Below, in pieces: positions 62,506 to 64,000 of a DNA stretch of 64,000 nucleotides. The stretch spans positions 237,948-301,947 of the forward strand of contig NZ_CADIKF010000002.1 in assembly GCF_902859875.1 (NCBI RefSeq), in the 5' to 3' direction. How positions within the stretch are numbered: position 1 is the first letter of the stretch; every line of letters starts with the position of its first letter. The notes under the pieces were generated by a model that did no database searches, was not told where the DNA came from, and was given only the letters and a program-made list of their open reading frames with translations. The translations under genes and the position numbers were made by a program. This stretch comes from Paraburkholderia solisilvae (GTDB lineage Bacteria; Pseudomonadota; Gammaproteobacteria; Burkholderiales; Burkholderiaceae).

Positions 62506-62572
62506 GCGCCAGTCCGATGCGCAAGAGCGAGAAACGAAGCGCGAGCGATAATAACTTGACGCGCTTCGCGAT

Positions 62573-63046
62573 CTACTTGGCGGCGCCGACCAGCGAAAAC
62601 GCATCCCACTTTGGATCGTCCGGCGTGTGCGGATTGTGCGTAAGGGCTTCTTCGACGAGCGGCTCGCACGCACCGTAGTCAGAACCCACGCTGTCGCTAT
62701 GCGCTTGTGGGAAGTTTACGGCCAGCACCTTACCGCCCCAACGTTCGACGGTCGCCGTCATGCTGCATTTGCCGGCGCCTCCGATCTTTACGTCGAGCAC
62801 GAGCGCATTCATGTCGAGCGCGGCATCGGCGTTCGAAAAGTTCCATTGCACTTCCATCCGGTCATTGGGACCACCGGTATCGACGAGTTTCATTGTCTTG
62901 TCGGGAATGCCTACCGACTGCACCAGATCGAGAATGTTCGAGCCGACCAACTCACCTTGCGGATCGCGAGCTTCGTGAGTTCTTAACGCGCCGCATGCTG
63001 TTAGTGTGGTTAAAAGAAAAGCAAAGGGAATTGTCAGGCATCGCAT
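62573..63046 (-). CDS. Predicted lipoprotein of unknown function
   Basis: 157 residues from ATG 63046 (GGAG upstream). Signal sequence MRCLTIPFAFLLTTLTAC ends in a lipobox with Cys 18. Mature part includes LDLVQSVGIPDKTMKLVDTG and WNFSNADAALDMNALVLDVKIGG. Not recognised beyond that. Alone on the minus strand. Confidence 0.75.
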   Translation of the reverse strand: MRCLTIPFAFLLTTLTACGALRTHEARDPQGELVGSNILDLVQSVGIPDKTMKLVDTGGPNDRMEVQWNFSNADAALDMNALVLDVKIGGAGKCSMTATVERWGGKVLAVNFPQAHSDSVGSDYGACEPLVEEALTHNPHTPDDPKWDAFSLVGAAK

Positions 63047-63399
63047 GCATACTCCCGAGGGGATGAGCGCGTCTTCAATACGCGGTGGATAAAGGGCCGG
63101 TGTCTGGCGCCACTTCACGCGTGCAAAAAACGCCGCGCGGGGCGCAAACATCAGTGCGACAAGCACGTCTGGGCCGGGTTCCACGAATAAGACTTCAGGG
63201 GAGCAAACCACCGCACCGGATAGATACACGCCTGATCACGACGTCGGAAGAATTTTCCGGGGTGTACGCGGTGCGGAGGTTGACGGGCGATTTTGCTGGA
63301 GGGGTTCCACAGTCACTCCCAAGTTGAAGTGCGGGCGCCGATCAGAAAAGAAACCAGAATTTGAATGATCTGATGCGGTTGACGAAATTCCCGGTCTGC

Positions 63400-63660
63400 G
63401 TCCAGAAAGAGTGAATTGCTCGACATCGGTAGCCCGCCAGTCCTGGGAATAGAACAACGCCGCGTTTAGCTACCCGAAGAAGGCTTCACAGATCGCGTCA
63501 TAGGCGAGCATCGTTACGTGACGTCGCGCATCCGTTAGAGCCATCCGGGCCCAGCGATAGTGCATGCCGCAATCGGAGTGGAACCTCGGGCTGGTCGTTT
63601 CTGTTGGCCATCGTCTCGATGGCTGCATCCGACATGATCTTTACAAGATCGGTCTCCCCT
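63400..63660 (-). pseudogene. Degenerate IS3-family transposase (orfB) fragment
   Basis: On the minus strand, FHSDCGMHYR (from 63583), AYDAICEAFFG then a stop, and LFYSQDWRATDVEQF resemble the HSDRG.QY, CYDNA..ESFF and C-terminal FYS.DW blocks of IS3/IS150-type integrase-core transposases, in the right order. Frameshifts and stops break it, and no ends are seen. The rest of 63047-63890 has no gene; 63700-63850 is AT-rich and should hold the acs promoter. Confidence 0.55.
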
Positions 63661-63890
63661 TACACCAATGTAGAACGCAACAAATTCCAAACCGCAGCCG
63701 GAATAAACGAGTGTTTTTGTTGTTCATTACTGGTGAAGCTGGGCGATTGAATGTAGCTTTTTCGGATTTTCGGATTTCGATATTTAAGTCAATTTCAGTT
63801 ACCCTAATTAAAAGAAAAGTTCAGGGAGCAGAGAATTGCAAAATCGTATCCCCACCAGATGGGGTGCCTTTGCACTGTTAAGGAGCGAAG

Positions 63891-64000
63891 ATGTCAGCGA
63901 TTGAATCCGTTCTTCAGGAACGCCGCGTGTTCCCGCCGTCCGCCGAAACGATGAAGGCGGCGTCGATATCCGGCATGGACGCGTACCGGGCGCTCGTCGC
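63891..64000 (+). CDS. acs: Acetyl-CoA synthetase, N-terminal start (3' end outside window)
   Basis: ATG 63891 with AAGGAG 5 bases upstream. The 36 codons visible begin [17 protein letters not shown] and continue to GMDAYRALV, matching the start of beta-proteobacterial acetate-CoA ligases (AMP-forming). The protein activates acetate to acetyl-CoA. Only the beginning is in the window, so domains cannot be checked. Upstream, CCCCA-CCAGA-TGGGG forms a small inverted repeat at ~63850-63864. Confidence 0.8.
   Translation, partial: MSAIESVLQERRVFPPSAETMKAASISGMDAYRALV

Noticed and set aside
1..64000. CRISPR arrays, tRNA, rRNA genes or prophage integration sites
   Set aside because: No regularly spaced direct repeats of the right length, no cloverleaf or rRNA stretches and no integrase were recognised by eye.

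Overview
The window is high-GC DNA with dense, short-spaced genes. It looks like a chromosome of a Burkholderia sensu lato member (Burkholderiaceae, Betaproteobacteria; Paraburkholderia, Caballeronia or Trinickia type). This rests on the gspDEF / inverted gspC / gspGH layout, on the porin, MDR, LysR and MFS gene types, and on the opening residues of an acetyl-CoA synthetase at the right edge. The assignment is by recognition only; no search was run.

Region 1 (1-17187) is the most coherent part. It holds the 3' end of a very large filamentous-haemagglutinin-type exoprotein, two tandem PstS/DING-like secreted binding proteins (LapA-like), a type II secretion cluster (gspD, E, F, inverted C, G, H, L, M), and a three-gene cell-surface-signalling cassette: an STN+TonB-C protein without a receptor barrel, an ECF sigma factor and a FecR-type anti-sigma factor. 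The gene content matches the Pseudomonas aeruginosa PUMA3/Hxc neighbourhood (vreA-vreI-vreR, hxc, lapA, pdtA), which is driven by phosphate starvation. gspI and gspJ are absent. gspK lies about 6 kb further on, on the opposite strand. A similar upstream motif occurs before gspD, before the second DING-like gene and before a CoiA-like gene beside gspK.

Region 2 (17188-25.5 kb) breaks the secretion cluster. It has an unrecognised gene, a 553-codon IS4-like transposase that has lost catalytic residues and carries a C-terminal Phd/YefM antitoxin-like domain, gspK, a zinc-ribbon CoiA-like gene, a secreted Yellow/MRJP-family propeller and a Gfo/Idh/MocA oxidoreductase.

Region 3 (25.5-44.2 kb) is metabolic and regulatory. 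It includes a cytochrome c protein, an MFS transporter coupled to a ThDP enzyme, a LysR / class V aminotransferase / HpcH-HpaI aldolase group, several alpha/beta hydrolases, a TPR glycosyltransferase-like protein, an AraC regulator, an MDR oxidoreductase, a XapX protein, a YncE-like propeller and a fatty-acid-hydroxylase-family membrane protein.

Region 4 (44.3-64 kb) has a porin, an outer membrane protein, a CtaG-like protein, an LprI-like inhibitor with a decayed copy upstream, acetoacetate decarboxylase, a kdgT / HbpS / 2-hydroxyacid dehydrogenase operon and a chemoreceptor ending in NWQTF. It also has a VOC / MFS / MmgE-PrpD operon divergent from a GntR gene with a perfect 28-bp palindrome between them, a BON protein, an SMP-30 lactonase, a lipoprotein, a degenerate IS3-type remnant and the start of acs.
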